NCBI RefSeq assembly: GCF_002243045.1
Contig: NZ_MBKP01000012.1
Coordinates: 1-64,000, forward strand
DNA: 64,000 bases
Direction: 5' to 3'
Source: Methanolobus psychrotolerans
GTDB lineage: Archaea > Halobacteriota > Methanosarcinia > Methanosarcinales > Methanosarcinaceae
The translations under genes were made by a program, and so were the position numbers. Position 1 is the first letter of the stretch. Each line of letters begins with the position of its first letter. Positions 54,287-63,426 of this stretch are shown here, in pieces. The notes beneath the pieces were generated by a model that had not been told where the DNA came from, did no database searches, and was given only the letters and a program-made list of their open reading frames with translations.

Positions 54287-54392
54287 TTTTTGAAGTTTAT
54301 AATAAATTTATCAGAGATAAATGATAAATAGATTTACTCTTCTTTTATACAAGGAGATCAAGTTGAAATTCACATCCCTTTAATTGCAGTCA

Positions 54393-54679
54393 TCAATCTT
54401 GAAGCATCAAAAGAGTTCTAAGGAAAAGTGCAGTGTAAATTCCCTGATTCTGATATTCCGGGAGACAATAACATCAGCAATGAAAAAGATAAAACTGTCA
54501 TCTCCCACCACAAGGGACATGCCTGTGACCCTGCCACCCTTGACAGCGCAAACACAGTAGTTGGAATTATTCAGGCTCTTCTCTATTGCTGTTTTGCTGG
54601 GATATGACCAGCTTACTGATTCCCTGAGAATTATGTACTCCTCTGCCGAGGGGAGTTTTTCTTCGATGGTGTAATTCAC
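54393..54679 (-). pseudogene. Truncated, frameshifted GNAT acetyltransferase
   Basis: The frame from 54679 matches the N-terminal half of small GNAT proteins (YTIEEKLPSAEEYIILRESVSW...YCVCAVKGGRVTGMSLVVGDDSFIFFIADVIV). After VIV the open frame turns to unlike sequence and stops at 54407. In the +1 frame the same DNA reads LPEYQNQGIYTALF, exactly where the acetyl-CoA-binding motif should follow, so one base is missing. The shifted frame also soon stops (54393), so the C-terminal half is lost and the gene is dead. Confidence 0.75.
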
Positions 54680-54725
54680 TATGGTACCCTTGTTTATTAC
54701 AAGAGACTTTCAAAAAGAGAGCATT

Positions 54726-55934
54726 TCAGCAACTGTCATCAGCAAATAACCGTTTAGCAAACGCTATTCTCTCTTCCAGACCCGGACCTTCAAACTCCTC
54801 TTCAACCTTTTCAAGCATTTCAGGTATCGGTATATGCTGAGGACATGCATCAAGACACTGTCCACACTGCACACATTGTGATGCGAAGTTTGTCTTAACA
54901 CCTCTGAGGATGCCGCCTAATTTTGCAGCGTACATCATCATCAGTCTGTCAGCACCACCGAACATATGCAGGTTGTTATATGTTTCAAAACAGGCCGGGA
55001 TATCTACCCCTTCAGGACATGGCATGCAGTATCTACATCCAGTACAGTTGATCTTCATGAGTTCACCGTACTTCTCTGCAACCCTGTTCACAAGTTCCAG
55101 CTCTTTTTCGGTCAGTGAATTGGCAAGACCTTCTTCTGCAAGCTTCAGGTTCTCTTCTACATGAGATAGCTCGGTCATTCCGGAAAGCACAACGGTCACC
55201 TCCGGATGGTTCCAGACCCAGCGCAATGCCCATTCCACCGGACTACGTTTGACATCCGCCTCGTTCCAGATAGACATTACCTCAGAAGGAACAGGATCTG
55301 CCAGATTTCCACCACGCAGTGGTTCCATTATCACAACACCAAGGCCTTTGGATGCAGCATACTCAAGTCCCTTTGTACCTGCCTGCATATCCTCATCCAG
55401 GAAATTGTACTGTATCTGGCAGAAATCCCAGTCATATCCGTCAACTATCGCTTCAAAATCCTCAGGGGCTCCATGGTATGAGAAACCTGCATTGATTATG
55501 CGTCCGTCAGCTTTGGCTTTGTTAAGGAACTCGGCAACTCCGAGATTCCTAATGTTTTCCCAGCTGCTACCCACCAGACTATGCACGAGATAATAATCTA
55601 TATGATCGGTATTCAGTTTCTCAAGCTGGGCATTAAGGAACGTATCCATATCCTCAGGCTTGTTAACCATCCACTGTGGTTGTTTTGTAGCAAGTTTCAC
55701 TTTCTCCCTATATCCATCTGCGAGTGCACCTGCAAGAAAAGGCTCACTCGCTCCCATATGATAAGGCCATGCAGTATCAACATAGTTCACACCATTGTCT
55801 ATGGAATGTCGAACCATCTGCGTTGCTTTTTTCTCATCGATGCTTCCATCCTCTTTCACCGGCAGGCGCATGGCACCGAAGCCAAGTATTGAAAGCCCAT
55901 CTGCGTTCTTGGGCATTTTTCTGTATAGCATCAC
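54726..55934 (-). CDS. Aldo/keto reductase with C-terminal 4Fe-4S clusters
   Basis: 402 aa. An AKR barrel (residues 1-280) has FGAMRLPV, YVDTAWPYHMG (catalytic Asp/Tyr), the Lys in LATKQPQW and His in YYLVHSL. The C-terminus carries CTGCRYCMPCPEG (near residue 297) and CVQCGQCLDACPQ (near 356), two 4Fe-4S sites. This fusion class is common in anaerobes; it is thought to reduce aldehydes/ketones with electrons from ferredoxin or NAD(P)H. Substrate unknown. Confidence 0.88.
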   Translation of the reverse strand: MMLYRKMPKNADGLSILGFGAMRLPVKEDGSIDEKKATQMVRHSIDNGVNYVDTAWPYHMGASEPFLAGALADGYREKVKLATKQPQWMVNKPEDMDTFLNAQLEKLNTDHIDYYLVHSLVGSSWENIRNLGVAEFLNKAKADGRIINAGFSYHGAPEDFEAIVDGYDWDFCQIQYNFLDEDMQAGTKGLEYAASKGLGVVIMEPLRGGNLADPVPSEVMSIWNEADVKRSPVEWALRWVWNHPEVTVVLSGMTELSHVEENLKLAEEGLANSLTEKELELVNRVAEKYGELMKINCTGCRYCMPCPEGVDIPACFETYNNLHMFGGADRLMMMYAAKLGGILRGVKTNFASQCVQCGQCLDACPQHIPIPEMLEKVEEEFEGPGLEERIAFAKRLFADDSC

Positions 55935-56028
55935 TGTTTCTCCTTTCTCTGAATAATGAAAATTGGTAGTAATATTGTTTAAGGGTTCTGCAAAGGAAAT
56001 ATAAAGAAGGAAATAGTCCAGTTTTTAC

Positions 56029-56730
56029 ATGTCTTCAACAGAAGCCTCAGAAAATAAGAAGCCTCATCTCCCCGAGGATTATGATACTAAAATATCCTCT
56101 GTTCTTCCCTACTACTCATTTTTTCATAAGGAAACCATCAACCTCATCAGATCACTGCCATCGGCCCCAAATATATGGCTGGATACAGGATGCGGGACAG
56201 GCTCACTGGTAACAAAGGCCATTGAGCAGTTCCCTGATACAAAATTCCTTATGCTTGATCCATCTGAGGGAATGCTGCAACAGGCAAGGGAAAAATTATC
56301 ATCATGCACGCCTGAAAGAATTGAATTTCTGAGAGCTTCACCAACCCAGGAGTTCTCACAGAAACTCGACGAAAGACCGGATGTTATCACTGCCATCCAG
56401 TGCCACCATTATCTCAGTCATGAGAACAGGGCCAGAGCCGTAAAGATATGTCATGAACTACTGAAAAAAGATGGTCTCTTCATTACTTTCGAGAACATCA
56501 GACCACTTACAGAAAAAGGTGTTGATGTTGGAAAAAAATATTGGAGTGAGTTCCAGTCTACCCATGGCAGGAATGAGGAAGAAATAGAAATGCATCTTCA
56601 GCGTTTTGACACTGAATATTTCCCGATAACCGTTGAAGAACACCTGAAACTGCTGAGAGAGACAGGATTCGGGACCGTAGAATTGTTCTGGTACTCTTAC
56701 ATGCAGGCTGGTTTTTATTGCATCAAATAA
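56029..56730 (+). CDS. Class I SAM-dependent methyltransferase
   Basis: 233 aa. SAM-binding motif I is WLDTGCGTGSLV (near residues 50-61), motif II is FLMLDPSEGMLQQAREKL (near 74-91), and VITAIQCHHYL follows. This is the small-molecule methyltransferase type 11/12. Substrate unknown. A strong TATA-like element is not obvious upstream. Confidence 0.82.
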   Translation: MSSTEASENKKPHLPEDYDTKISSVLPYYSFFHKETINLIRSLPSAPNIWLDTGCGTGSLVTKAIEQFPDTKFLMLDPSEGMLQQAREKLSSCTPERIEFLRASPTQEFSQKLDERPDVITAIQCHHYLSHENRARAVKICHELLKKDGLFITFENIRPLTEKGVDVGKKYWSEFQSTHGRNEEEIEMHLQRFDTEYFPITVEEHLKLLRETGFGTVELFWYSYMQAGFYCIK

Positions 56731-56917
56731 TTACATTCTTTTTTCCCAGAAATCTTAAATTCCATGTAATCCAAATTTTAATGGGAGCGGGAAAAAGATA
56801 TCAAATAGCATCTTTCTGGAAAAAAATAAGCGACCATAGCTTTTTTTCGAACGCGTGGGTCTTTTGAGTGGTACTTCTAATGCTGGCACCCGGACAAATA
56901 ATGAAAAAGGTGGTAAA

Positions 56918-57256
56918 GTGGAAAATGAGACAAAAGAGGCAGACAGAAATAATGAGAATACTGAGATCGCAGATGTTCCTGTTATTCTGGCCGAAGAGCC
57001 CGGGAAACTTGAACTGGATGAGGCCGGATACTTTGTAATAGCGCCCCAACCAGAGAAAATGACCATCCTCGCAAAACACTATTCCTATGATAAGGAGTTG
57101 CTAAGGATCATTGAAGGCAGAGATGCAAAATCCATCTACCGGACCATTATAAAACACGAGTGGGCAAGCACACTCAACCATGCCGCATACCTCGGCCAGG
57201 AACTTACAAGAGCCGAGATAGCAATGAGAAACGGATTCGGGTATGTTCAGGGATGA
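56918..57256 (+). CDS. DUF4346-like protein (MtrA/dihydropteroate synthase-related tail domain)
   Basis: 112 aa from the GTG at 56918, chosen because AAGGTGG lies 4-5 nt upstream; a GTG at 56855 is possible. A polar, acidic N-terminus (residues 1-30) precedes a domain of about 80 residues: LDEAGYFVIAPQP, YSYDKELLRIIEGRDAKSIYRTIIKHE and LNHAAYLGQELTRAEIAMRNG. This domain occurs at the C-terminus of some methanogen pterin-related proteins. A free-standing copy has unknown function. Convergent with the aRF1-like gene, 9 nt apart. Confidence 0.65.
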   Translation: MENETKEADRNNENTEIADVPVILAEEPGKLELDEAGYFVIAPQPEKMTILAKHYSYDKELLRIIEGRDAKSIYRTIIKHEWASTLNHAAYLGQELTRAEIAMRNGFGYVQG

Positions 57257-57265
57257 TGAAGATAT

Positions 57266-58423
57266 CTAATATCTCAGCAGTGCACCCACCACATCATCGG
57301 AATCCAGGAAATCCTCTTTTTCTATGAATTCCACTTCCGCACCTGTGCGCCTGGCAAGCTCATATAGTTCTTCCACCACGTCTACAACCGATGTGGATCC
57401 TCCGCATTTGTCACATTCCTTTGGAGGTTGAGCATTTGCCTGAAGGTTCTGGCATCCCTCGCATATCCATCCGGGGACCGAGGAGCCTTTCAATATCAAA
57501 AGGACGTTCACTCTTGCTTGTTCCAGAGCAGACTTTACATCTTCCACACCCTGTACAGCTAAGCCACCTTTTAAGATTTCACTTTTGAATTCCTTCGATC
57601 TTTTACGGGAATCTGCAAGCTCATTTTCATGCAGGATAGAATTGCCTTTCTCTACAAGTTCATCACGGGAAATATCCATTGATACATCAATGAGATCCAG
57701 TACACTCTGCCGTACATCCTGAGGGAGCAATTCCAATAGTTGTTGTTTTGCATCCCCGGGTCCGGCAATGATCAGACCTCTTGTTTGTAGGTGATCACAT
57801 GTGCCTTTTACGTTGTCAGCAACTTCGGACAGGAAGGATTTGATCGCTCCTTTCCTCAGGTGGTTGAAGCGCGTCTGGCTCCATCCCCCTTTTTTATGCT
57901 TGTTCATCAGGTCTGTAGAGAGGTGCTTTTTCTCCTCTGCAAGATCGGAGCGTATGCAAACAAACCTGGCTTCTCTTGAATCCACAAGAATAACACCATA
58001 ATCATCATAGTCAGCTCTCAACCTTGCCAATGGAAGCAAAAATGGTGACGTGTCAAGGACCAGTGACTGCTCTGGCTCCACGGCCAGTCTATAAACATGA
58101 AGGAAAGATTCTGATGAGCAGGCAAATATGATCCTGCCTTTTTCGCCTGAAATTGCTGCTTCAATAATTGAGGGTTCAGCCATTTCAAAGGTCTTTTCAA
58201 ATTCCGATCTTAGCTCGGAGGATAAAGCCTTTTTTATCGACTTCACCCTTGAATCCACAAATATGCGATTCAAATGTTCATTTTCCCTGCCAGACACGGG
58301 GAAGCATACTGAAAGATAAATGTCCTTCTCATCATAGATTTCAGCCAGAGCCTTGATATCAATTTCAGTTACAGGCATCAGGTCTTCACTGATGACCTTC
58401 CGTAAATCCTGCTGAGGTTTCAT
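57266..58423 (-). CDS. aRF1/Vms1-like protein with GGW in place of GGQ
   Basis: 385 aa. It has an N-terminal helical region, an eRF1 domain 2-like core, and a C-terminal zinc ribbon (CEGCQN...CDKCGG near residues 322-344) as in archaeal release factor 1. Where the peptidyl-tRNA-hydrolysing GGQ should lie it reads KHKKGGWSQTRF (G179-G180-W181-S182-Q183). Eukaryotic Vms1 and archaeal aRF1 paralogs use a displaced Gln, so Q183 may be catalytic. Likely acts on stalled ribosomes; the true aRF1 should be elsewhere. Confidence 0.75.
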   Translation of the reverse strand: MKPQQDLRKVISEDLMPVTEIDIKALAEIYDEKDIYLSVCFPVSGRENEHLNRIFVDSRVKSIKKALSSELRSEFEKTFEMAEPSIIEAAISGEKGRIIFACSSESFLHVYRLAVEPEQSLVLDTSPFLLPLARLRADYDDYGVILVDSREARFVCIRSDLAEEKKHLSTDLMNKHKKGGWSQTRFNHLRKGAIKSFLSEVADNVKGTCDHLQTRGLIIAGPGDAKQQLLELLPQDVRQSVLDLIDVSMDISRDELVEKGNSILHENELADSRKRSKEFKSEILKGGLAVQGVEDVKSALEQARVNVLLILKGSSVPGWICEGCQNLQANAQPPKECDKCGGSTSVVDVVEELYELARRTGAEVEFIEKEDFLDSDDVVGALLRY

Positions 58424-58482
58424 AAAAGGTTTAACATTGTCTTGTATTTAAAAGTTGTTTAATTGTCCGCTTTGTCCGAAAA

Positions 58483-58800
58483 ATGTGGTATTCATCGGTA
58501 AACAACACAAATTTTCGATCAAAATCAGTATTATTCGGTCAAGCTAAGAAATTAGACAATATTTACTTCATGTTTTCAGCCACAATTATTATTGATTTTA
58601 GTAAGCTTGCTTATTCTGTTGAAAGACAAGATTCAAAGGATGTTCGGCAAAAGATACTGAGTATATCTTATTCTGAATGGAAGAAGATGCGATTTTCTAA
58701 GGGTACTTTGCATTATATGAAGAAGAATGCTGAAGCTGATAAGCCTTTTACTATGAATGCTCATGTTAGGGATAGGTTGGAGATGTGGCAAAGATATTGA
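58483..58800 (+). pseudogene. Remnant of a CRISPR-associated Cas1 C-terminus
   Basis: 105-codon open frame. From residue 42 it reads LAYSVERQDSKDVRQKILSI, then SYSEWKKMRFSKGTLHYMKK and NAEADKPFTMNAHVRDRLEMW. This resembles the extreme C-terminus of archaeal Cas1 proteins (the W-K-K-x-x-F-S-K-G-T-L-H-Y motif and the following basic helix). The catalytic Glu, His and Asp of Cas1 are absent, the first 40 residues do not fit, and no repeat array or other cas gene is present. It looks like a relic of a lost adaptation module. Confidence 0.55.
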
Positions 58801-58931
58801 CAGAACTACAAAAATGTGGCTGGAACTAAAAAAGAAAAAGTTATGGAATTAGATTACTCCTTCCTGCGCTAGAAGGAGAATGCCAAACTTTTGCGATTTG
58901 TGGATTGTTGCCTCCAGGTATTGTTGGTGGA

Positions 58932-59540
58932 TCAAGGGGTATTTTCATCCATCCTTTTTCTACAAATTCGTTCAATTTCTAATGCATTTGGTATTCCAAT
59001 CATATGTATTACATCAGGAACATATCTTTGCTGAGGAGGACCATATCTTCGATCGTGATTGCTAGAAACCATTCTACCAGTTATCAGCTGCAAATGTATA
59101 TTCCCGTTTTCAGTATTTCCACTTACCTTGATGTCTCCAGAAAATTGCTTCCAGTCGACAGATCTTATTTTACCTTTTCTGTAACTCACCAACCTTGTTG
59201 GTGTTCCTACAAAATAGCCACCCTTTCCAAATAGAGAAAAAATACTCCATCCTAATATTCCAATACCAATTAAAACAAATAGGCTAGGGAATAAGGCGTG
59301 AAATAAATCTCCAAAACTTGCAACGGTCAGAAATTCATTTGAAGCGAAATTAATTCGATTAAGATCTACTGAAAAGGAAAGTGCAAGAGGAACACTGATA
59401 GCAAGCCAAAAAATTGCAACAACTAATCTAGATAATGCCGTACTAAATGACTCCTTACGTTTAGCTTTTACTGCAAAATCTTTCGTTTCAGAACCAATGG
59501 CAAAAATCAAGTCTTGTGGTAACGAAATGTTTTCGATCAT
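58932..59540 (-). CDS. Two-TM protein with PH-like soluble domain
   Basis: 202 aa. There are two hydrophobic segments (about 38-58 and 82-105), then a soluble C-terminal part: GGYFVGTPTRLVSYRKGKIRSVDWKQFSGDIKVSGN...IHLQLITGRMV. This is the pattern of bacterial PH-like (bPH2/DUF304-type) domains. It ends IPNALEIERICRKRMDENTP. Function unknown. AT-rich, like the neighbouring secreted protein gene. Confidence 0.6.
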   Translation of the reverse strand: MIENISLPQDLIFAIGSETKDFAVKAKRKESFSTALSRLVVAIFWLAISVPLALSFSVDLNRINFASNEFLTVASFGDLFHALFPSLFVLIGIGILGWSIFSLFGKGGYFVGTPTRLVSYRKGKIRSVDWKQFSGDIKVSGNTENGNIHLQLITGRMVSSNHDRRYGPPQQRYVPDVIHMIGIPNALEIERICRKRMDENTP

Positions 59541-59614
59541 TTTTAAACCCTTTATCTTAATTATATGTATTTATATTCAAATTACAGCATAAAATAATGA
59601 ACTCTGTATATGCA

Positions 59615-60580
59615 TTATGTCTTACTTTTCAAGAAAATAGTTAAAATTAAGAGACTTGTTATTGTGAATATGGAGCTAAATCCAGGCATTAAGTTTTGTC
59701 CAGATTCAACTCCATTCAACTCTTGTGGTTCAACTTCTAATCTTGATCTCATCAACTCTGTGCGATGGTCAATATCTTTCTGAATAATTGTTTGACTAGA
59801 ATTCCAATTGGATATTGATTCCGAACTTCTATCCAGTTCATCTTCATAGAAACTTAAATCCTCAGTCATAAAATCGTAATTAGACCCATAATGATTAGTG
59901 AGTGAATTTACAATGAAGGGCATTTCGTTGTTAGTACGAATTAGTACTCCGTTGAGCACCTGCTCTTCCTCATAATAAGCCGCCTGTTTTTGCGTGAAAA
60001 TTTCAGCATCTTCAACACACCTATCCACTCCGCTAAATATGGATGTAACATTCGTCACTTCATTATCAGCTGAGAGAAGATTAGAGTATTGTTGTTCCAG
60101 ATCCATGTAAATACATGCTCCATTTTTCAAGTTATCAGAATCATAAGATGTCATATATTCATTTCCTGATAACGTTGCATAGAATTCGTAACCACGACTA
60201 GAGAGCTCCCTGTACTCTTTTAATGACATAATAAAGTAAAAATCGTTAAACTCGGTCCCCTTCTGATCTACATACTCATAAATAGTAAAAGCAAATATCA
60301 CTTTTTCAGATATGTTTTCATCTTTGACAAATTCACCTGTATTTGCATCAAAAACAAGCTCCCCTGCCAAACCATTTTCATCACTAAAATGAACTAAATA
60401 GTATGAGTTGTTTGCGTAATCGTAAGGGCCATCAGTGTTCATAACTTCATTGTTAAGTGCATAAGGTAAAGCATAATTTAGTACGATGTCAGTTCTTTCG
60501 AGTTGTTCCCCTGAAACCATACCAACCGAAAACATAATTGTCGATACAAACAAAAAGAATAATATATATTTTTTAGTCAT
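59615..60580 (-). CDS. Secreted protein with PGF-CTERM-like C-terminus
   Basis: 321 aa. Signal peptide (residues 1-24, MFSVGMVSGE). A mostly polar extracellular domain has many N-x-S/T sequons (NNS, NVT, NWS and others). The C-terminus reads LMPGFSS followed by a hydrophobic stretch (ITSLLILTIFL) and a basic end (KSKT), the PGF-CTERM layout. Function unknown; a glycosylated surface protein is expected. It follows a 478-nt gap and precedes the PH-like gene on the same strand. Confidence 0.72.
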   Translation of the reverse strand: MTKKYILFFLFVSTIMFSVGMVSGEQLERTDIVLNYALPYALNNEVMNTDGPYDYANNSYYLVHFSDENGLAGELVFDANTGEFVKDENISEKVIFAFTIYEYVDQKGTEFNDFYFIMSLKEYRELSSRGYEFYATLSGNEYMTSYDSDNLKNGACIYMDLEQQYSNLLSADNEVTNVTSIFSGVDRCVEDAEIFTQKQAAYYEEEQVLNGVLIRTNNEMPFIVNSLTNHYGSNYDFMTEDLSFYEDELDRSSESISNWNSSQTIIQKDIDHRTELMRSRLEVEPQELNGVESGQNLMPGFSSIFTITSLLILTIFLKSKT

Positions 60581-61058
60581 TTACAACCAGCCCATATATG
60601 GTAATATATGTAATCTAATCAGGTTATTAGGTAATTATTAAAGAATGTTTCGATGTAATATTATTATAAAATTTGACTATTAATACAGTTAATTTAGTTT
60701 TGTTTAGATACAAAAAATTAAAGAATGGTCTGTTTGTCCCTAAGTTTGATAACAATGCGCATTATTGATAAAAGTTCGGTTTTTTGGCGTTACCTATTAC
60801 CTAAAATGATTATGCGAGATATTGGATTAGAACTCGATTCAAAAATAAATAAAATATGTTAATTAAAAATTTGATAGGGCCACATATGCTCCCATTCTTT
60901 CTGAGAATAATCAGGAATTGTATTTATAAACTGCATCGAATAATTTAGAAGGAGCCAGTATCATTTTCAGGCAAATGCACGATTTTTTAGACAAAACGTT
61001 AAATCACCGTCCTTAAGGCGCAAAAAGAGTAAATAAGAATCCTGCCAGAGTTTTGTCT
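60581..61058. other. 478-nt intergenic region
   Basis: AT-rich and without a convincing gene. Near 60591-60612 overlapping TATA-like sequence (CCCATATATGG, AATATATG) probably serves the secreted-protein gene on the minus strand. TATTTATAAAC near 60918-60928 may serve the downstream plus-strand gene. Confidence 0.4.
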
Positions 61059-62198
61059 ATGTCTCCTGAAATGCAGCCTCATGATGATACGACTCTCATC
61101 TCCAGTTCACGCCAGTACATAGCGTCCATGCTTGACAAACTGCCGGAATCACTGAAAGATGCAGGCAGGGAAACGGTGGTCCAGGTCGTATGTGATGAAC
61201 TCCGTAAGATTCCTGTTCCGCTATTGGGGTCCATACTTGCAAAGGCGGTTGAGAAGCAGTTTGGAGGAGAGAAAGCCACCGATGATTCCGTATATGAACT
61301 TGGGGAAATGCTCCAGAGCATGCAGGAATCCGATGACGCGTTTCAGAGACAGCTGGAGAGTATCAACATTTTCCTGCCTGAAATTATGGAGGCTATAACT
61401 CAACAGGAACAGCGGATGCAGAAGAGGGATACTCCAGACCTACGGGTACTCAGTGCAAAGCTAGACCTGAAATATCCTGTTAACGATAACGAACTTCGCA
61501 TCATTCTCTCTAATACAGGTGACAGCTCGGTAATGGTGGATGAGATATTCCTTGAGGTCAGGGACTGGGAACCTGACACAAACATAGATTTCAGTATGCC
61601 TGCCGCCCCGATGCAGATGCTATTTTTAAAGGCAGAGCTTTCAGTGGAAAAAACTGAGTATCCGCTTTTCAGTTTGAACAATACACAACCCCGTATCTTT
61701 GGAGAGCGAGGTGACGGGGCGGAGCTCATAGTTATACAACTCTCGTCGGTCAACAACGCAAAGTACAGCTTGCAATTGAGAATACCTTATCAGGATCTTT
61801 CCACTGGAAATAAAGGGATTGTCTATTACCCTGATACAGGAGAAAATCTAATTGAACTTTCTTTCCCATATTCACCGGGATGGAATAAGGATATCACAAC
61901 TGAATCAATACTGGAAAGGACAAAGATATTCTCACAGATGGAACTCAAATTCAGGAAAATATACTCGATACTGAAGGATGTTTATAGTTCTGATGAGAAG
62001 AATATTGAAACAGCTAATGAAAAATTATTTGCTACCGGACTTACAACTGGGATTGGTACCTTTCCTGACATAGGCTCCATGCTCTTGGTTTTCGGACCGA
62101 TCTTTCTGAAACTGGCTCCTTCTGACAAATCGCTTGAAGTTGAGAAATTGATCCGGGACATACGTTCGATGCTGCCCGGGAAGTCTCAAAGCTTTTAA
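61059..62198 (+). CDS. Uncharacterised helical protein
   Basis: 379 aa from the ATG at 61059; a TTG two codons upstream is open. It starts with a polar segment and a probable coiled coil/helical bundle (residues 10-110: QYIASMLDKLPESL, FQRQLESINIFLPEIMEAITQQEQRM). A beta-rich middle (about 130-270) and a helical C-terminus (290-379) follow. No signal peptide is seen and no known family recognised. It stands alone. Confidence 0.7.
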   Translation: MSPEMQPHDDTTLISSSRQYIASMLDKLPESLKDAGRETVVQVVCDELRKIPVPLLGSILAKAVEKQFGGEKATDDSVYELGEMLQSMQESDDAFQRQLESINIFLPEIMEAITQQEQRMQKRDTPDLRVLSAKLDLKYPVNDNELRIILSNTGDSSVMVDEIFLEVRDWEPDTNIDFSMPAAPMQMLFLKAELSVEKTEYPLFSLNNTQPRIFGERGDGAELIVIQLSSVNNAKYSLQLRIPYQDLSTGNKGIVYYPDTGENLIELSFPYSPGWNKDITTESILERTKIFSQMELKFRKIYSILKDVYSSDEKNIETANEKLFATGLTTGIGTFPDIGSMLLVFGPIFLKLAPSDKSLEVEKLIRDIRSMLPGKSQSF

Positions 62199-62293
62199 AT
62201 GTTATTGTCTGCAATCCTTATATGGGATTGCTGGAAGTGGATGGTCAATTAGGGGTTGATATGGCATTTTGTGGCATTTTGCCGGAAAAAGAA

Positions 62294-62303
62294 CTTATAT
62301 ATA
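62294..62303 (+). promoter_or_regulatory. TATA box of cysE
   Basis: CTTATATATA lies about 90 nt before the cysE ATG, giving a leader of about 65 nt. Confidence 0.5.
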
Positions 62304-62389
62304 CTGCCCTGTTCTCTAAAACATATGGCGTGTTCACAGTGTTAACACTTCGAAATTCTGAGCCTAAATAAGATGAAGATGGGATAAAT

Positions 62390-63355
62390 ATGGGTAACAA
62401 ATCACCAGCAGAGCAGAAAAGATGCACGATACTGGATTCCATGGTCGATAACAGGTACCGGTCAGAAATCCCTGCAATAGTGGATATGGTCATAAACAGT
62501 TGCTCTGAAAAAGGATGTTTTGACCATCTGGATGCTGCAGTAATACCATCAAAAGAATCGCTTATAGAAATAATAGATCTGATAAAGGATATTCTCTTCC
62601 CCGGATACTTTGGGGACCAGACCGTTGACAGAAACACACTTTCATATCACATCGGGAACGAAATAACCGATCTCTTTGGCAAACTTTCAAAACAAATAAC
62701 CAACAGCATCATACAGGAATGTAATCGCTATGATCAGGACTGTACCGATTGCATAGACCGCGGTCAGGAAGAAACATTGAAATTCCTGAAGAATATCCCT
62801 GAATTAAGGGCTATGCTAGCATCGGATATTGTAGCCACATACGAAGGAGACCCGGCGGCTAAAAGTTATGATGAGATCATTTTCAGTTATCCTGGAATAT
62901 TTGCCATGACTGTTTACAGGTCAGCGCATCAGCTGCACAGGCAGGGAATATCCACACTTCCCCGGATAATGACCGAATATGCCCACAATATAGTTGGAAT
63001 TGACATTCACCCTGGAGCAAGGATTGGAAAAGGATTCTTTATAGACCATGGGACTGGTGTTGTCATCGGCGAGACCTGTGAGATAGGGGATAACGTGCGT
63101 ATCTATCAAGGTGTGACCCTTGGTTCCCTGAGTTTTCCAAAAGATGAAAAAGGAGAACTTATCCGCGGGGAAAAGAGGCACCCTACCATAGAAGATGACG
63201 TTATCATCTATTCAAATGCAACCATCCTCGGGGGAGGAACAAGAATCGGAGCACGTTCGGTTATTGGCGGAAACGTATGGATAACTAAGTCCGTGCCACC
63301 GGACACGAAAGTTATCATCGAGGAACCAAGGCTTATCTTCAGAGAAAAAAAGTGA
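62390..63355 (+). CDS. cysE: Serine O-acetyltransferase (EpsC type)
   Basis: 321 aa. The N-terminal helical region (1-190) is longer than in short CysE proteins, as in EpsC-type enzymes. The left-handed beta-helix follows: GIDIHPGARIGKGFFIDHGTGVVIGET (catalytic His in DHGTG, near residue 222), RIYQGVTLGSLSF, then TIEDDVIIYSNATILGGGTRIGARSVIGGNVWITK. It acetylates serine for cysteine synthesis and is followed by cysK. Confidence 0.92.
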   Translation: MGNKSPAEQKRCTILDSMVDNRYRSEIPAIVDMVINSCSEKGCFDHLDAAVIPSKESLIEIIDLIKDILFPGYFGDQTVDRNTLSYHIGNEITDLFGKLSKQITNSIIQECNRYDQDCTDCIDRGQEETLKFLKNIPELRAMLASDIVATYEGDPAAKSYDEIIFSYPGIFAMTVYRSAHQLHRQGISTLPRIMTEYAHNIVGIDIHPGARIGKGFFIDHGTGVVIGETCEIGDNVRIYQGVTLGSLSFPKDEKGELIRGEKRHPTIEDDVIIYSNATILGGGTRIGARSVIGGNVWITKSVPPDTKVIIEEPRLIFREKK

Positions 63356-63426
63356 GAATATACCATTGAAAGTATTTTTATTATTTTGAAATACCAGAAT
63401 CAACTAATCTAAAAGGAGTTGGGAAA

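Noticed and set aside
62222-62371. 49-aa open frame upstream of cysE
   Set aside because: It contains the cysE TATA box and has no ribosome-binding site or recognisable motif.
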